Assembly: GCA_964242945.1 (NCBI GenBank)
Contig: CAXTCF010000210.1
Coordinates: forward strand, 1-6,305
Direction: 5' to 3'
From: Mesorhizobium_B sp964242945
GTDB taxonomy: Bacteria > Pseudomonadota > Alphaproteobacteria > Rhizobiales > Rhizobiaceae
Length of the DNA stretch: 6,305 bases
Positions 5,446-6,305 of the stretch are shown here, one piece after another. The notes below the pieces were generated by a model. The model did no database searches. It saw nothing but the letters and a program-made list of their open reading frames with translations, and was not told the DNA's origin. Positions within the stretch are counted from its first letter, which is position 1. The number at the start of each line of letters is the position of its first letter. The position numbers and the translations under genes are program-made.

Positions 5446-6304
5446 GCGCCCTGCGGTAAAGGTGCTCGTGCTGCTCGGCGATCGCGTTCCAGTCGAGCCG
5501 CGCCAGCGCCGGGCGGCTGCCGGACATGGCAGCGAGCAGCGCCGGCTTCGCGGCAAACTCCGCAATGGCCTGAGCCATGCCTTCGTCGTCTTCGGCAAAG
5601 AAGCCGTCCTCGCCGTGCCGGATGAAGTCCGCAAGGCCGGTCCCCGCGCGGCCCAGGACGGGCAGGCCGGCGGCGCGCGCCTCCAGCGCGGCGATGCCGA
5701 AGGACTCCTTGATTGAGGGCAGCATGAAAAGGTGCGAGCCGCGGTAGAGCGTGCGGAGCGCATCGCGGTCCAGCCAGCCGAGGGTGCGGATCTTCTTTTC
5801 GAGGCCCCCGCGCTGGATTGCCCGGTGCAGCGCCCGGCCGTGGCTGCCGTCACCCGCCACGTGAAGTTCCAGGCGCCGTCCATGTGCCGCCGCAAGCGCC
5901 TCGGCTCTGCGGAAGATGGCGGGCAGCGCGAGCGGCCGCTTGGTCGCCTCAAGGCGCATCGCCGTCACGATCCGGAGCGGCGCGCCGTTGCGCAGGGGCC
6001 GCGTTGCACCGGCAGGCCGCCAGAAGGCGCTGTCGTGGCCGTTGGGTAGGATGTGGACGGAAAGTTCAGGGTCGATCCGCTGCAACTGCTGAGCGATGCG
6101 GTGGCTGACGCCGGAAAGCATCACGCCTTCGCGGCGCGCCCAGCCGGAGAGCCTGTCATAGCCGCGCAAAAGCGCGGGCAGGGCGCTCATGCTGGAATGG
6201 AAGGTGAAGATGGCGGGAAGGTCGAGCCGGCGTGCCGCCGCGGCGCCCGGCCCGGCCCCCCGGGCGCCCACGCGCGGGGGGGGGGGGGGGGGGGGGGACG
6301 GCCG
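5396..6304 (-). CDS. Family 4 glycosyltransferase (GT-B fold), N-terminus missing
   Basis: Reliable sequence covers the second part of the N-terminal domain and the whole donor-binding domain of a GT4 enzyme. Counting from an in-frame GTG at 6271, I see FTFHSS (22-27), ILPNGHD (74-80), TAMRLEATKRP (103-113, with K111-R112 likely contacting the donor phosphates), HVAGDGSHG (137-145), LGWLDRD (164-170), and KESFGIAALE (188-197, the E-x7-E signature at E189 and E197). The GTG at 6271 is probably not the real start: about 100 N-terminal residues of a normal GT4 are absent, and the frame runs without a stop to the edge through a 22-base homopolymer that would encode polyproline. The stop (TGA, 5398-5396) lies inside the convergent deacetylase gene. 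The Ala/Pro-rich last 12 residues are probably not part of the fold. PimB-like or LPS-type activity is possible, not shown. Confidence 0.85.
   Translation of the reverse strand, partial: RPSPPPPPPPRVGARGAGPGAAAARRLDLPAIFTFHSSMSALPALLRGYDRLSGWARREGVMLSGVSHRIAQQLQRIDPELSVHILPNGHDSAFWRPAGATRPLRNGAPLRIVTAMRLEATKRPLALPAIFRRAEALAAAHGRRLELHVAGDGSHGRALHRAIQRGGLEKKIRTLGWLDRDALRTLYRGSHLFMLPSIKESFGIAALEARAAGLPVLGRAGTGLADFIRHGEDGFFAEDDEGMAQAIAEFAAKPALLAAMSGSRPALARLDWNAIAEQHEHLYRRALSDSRAAAPLPAPALS
6242..6268. repeat. Perfect 9-bp all-GC inverted repeat next to a poly-G run
   Basis: GGCGCCCGG at 6242-6250 is exactly complementary to CCGGGCGCC at 6260-6268 across a 9-nt C/G-only loop. Such a hairpin stalls polymerases and often coincides with loss of read quality. 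It falls in the N-terminal coding part of the partial glycosyltransferase and may be real, but sequence to its right is suspect. Confidence 0.6.
6276..6297. repeat. Run of 22 G, probable sequencing or assembly artefact
   Basis: Bases 6276-6297 are uninterrupted G, immediately after a strong GC hairpin and 8 bases from the right edge. In the minus-strand glycosyltransferase frame this would be polyproline where a GT-B N-terminal domain is expected. An artefact such as dark-cycle G calls is the simplest reading; a phase-variable homopolymer is the biological alternative. Confidence 0.7.
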
Positions 6305-6305
6305 C

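Noticed and set aside
4814..5716. 300-codon plus-strand open frame bridging the deacetylase and the convergent glycosyltransferase
   Set aside because: It is a shifted frame of the first gene and the antisense of the second, with Arg/Ser/Ala-rich sequence and no motif.
5218..5952. 244-codon minus-strand open frame inside the right-hand GT4
   Set aside because: The adjacent frame has the full GT4 donor-site motifs; this one shows only low-complexity Arg/Ser/Pro sequence.

Overview
The window is about two-thirds G+C by eye and densely packed. It has ATG/GTG/TTG starts, 4-nt stop/start overlaps and almost no intergenic DNA. Together with a PgpA-type phosphatase this suggests a high-GC Gram-negative bacterium, most plausibly an alphaproteobacterium; that placement is inferred from style, not from a marker gene. 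Nothing in it looks like an insertion sequence, phage gene, tRNA, rRNA or CRISPR array. Every recognisable gene concerns cell-envelope carbohydrate or phospholipid chemistry.

Layout. (1) Positions 2-1249, plus strand: the body of a family-4 (GT-B fold) glycosyltransferase whose first codons lie left of the window. (2) Positions 1254-3294, minus strand: a three-gene unit read leftward, made of a GT32-type glycosyltransferase, a second GT-A-like glycosyltransferase with an Asp triplet, and a small protein with about three membrane segments. These are joined by two ATGA overlaps. (3) Positions 3295-3452: the only real intergenic gap (158 bp), a divergent control region with an AT-rich island, a 13-bp tandem repeat, a good Shine-Dalgarno and a possible 18-codon leader ORF. 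(4) Positions 3453-5445, plus strand: a CDP-alcohol phosphatidyltransferase, a PgpA-like phosphatase and a polysaccharide-deacetylase-fold protein, joined by TTGA and GTGA overlaps. (5) Positions 5396 to the right edge, minus strand: a second family-4 glycosyltransferase, missing its N-terminal part and overlapping the deacetylase gene tail-to-tail by 50 bp.

How they may work together. The left half looks like part of a capsule, exopolysaccharide or LPS assembly locus, with three glycosyltransferases adding successive sugars. In the plus-strand trio, the first enzyme would make a phospholipid-phosphate from a CDP-lipid and the second would remove the phosphate. The third would act on an N-acetylated sugar or related amide. 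With the adjoining glycosyltransferase this could be a dedicated glycophospholipid pathway rather than housekeeping phosphatidylglycerol synthesis; that is a hypothesis.

The last ~65 bases are unreliable: a perfect 9-bp GC hairpin is followed by 22 consecutive G, which looks like a sequencing or assembly-end artefact.
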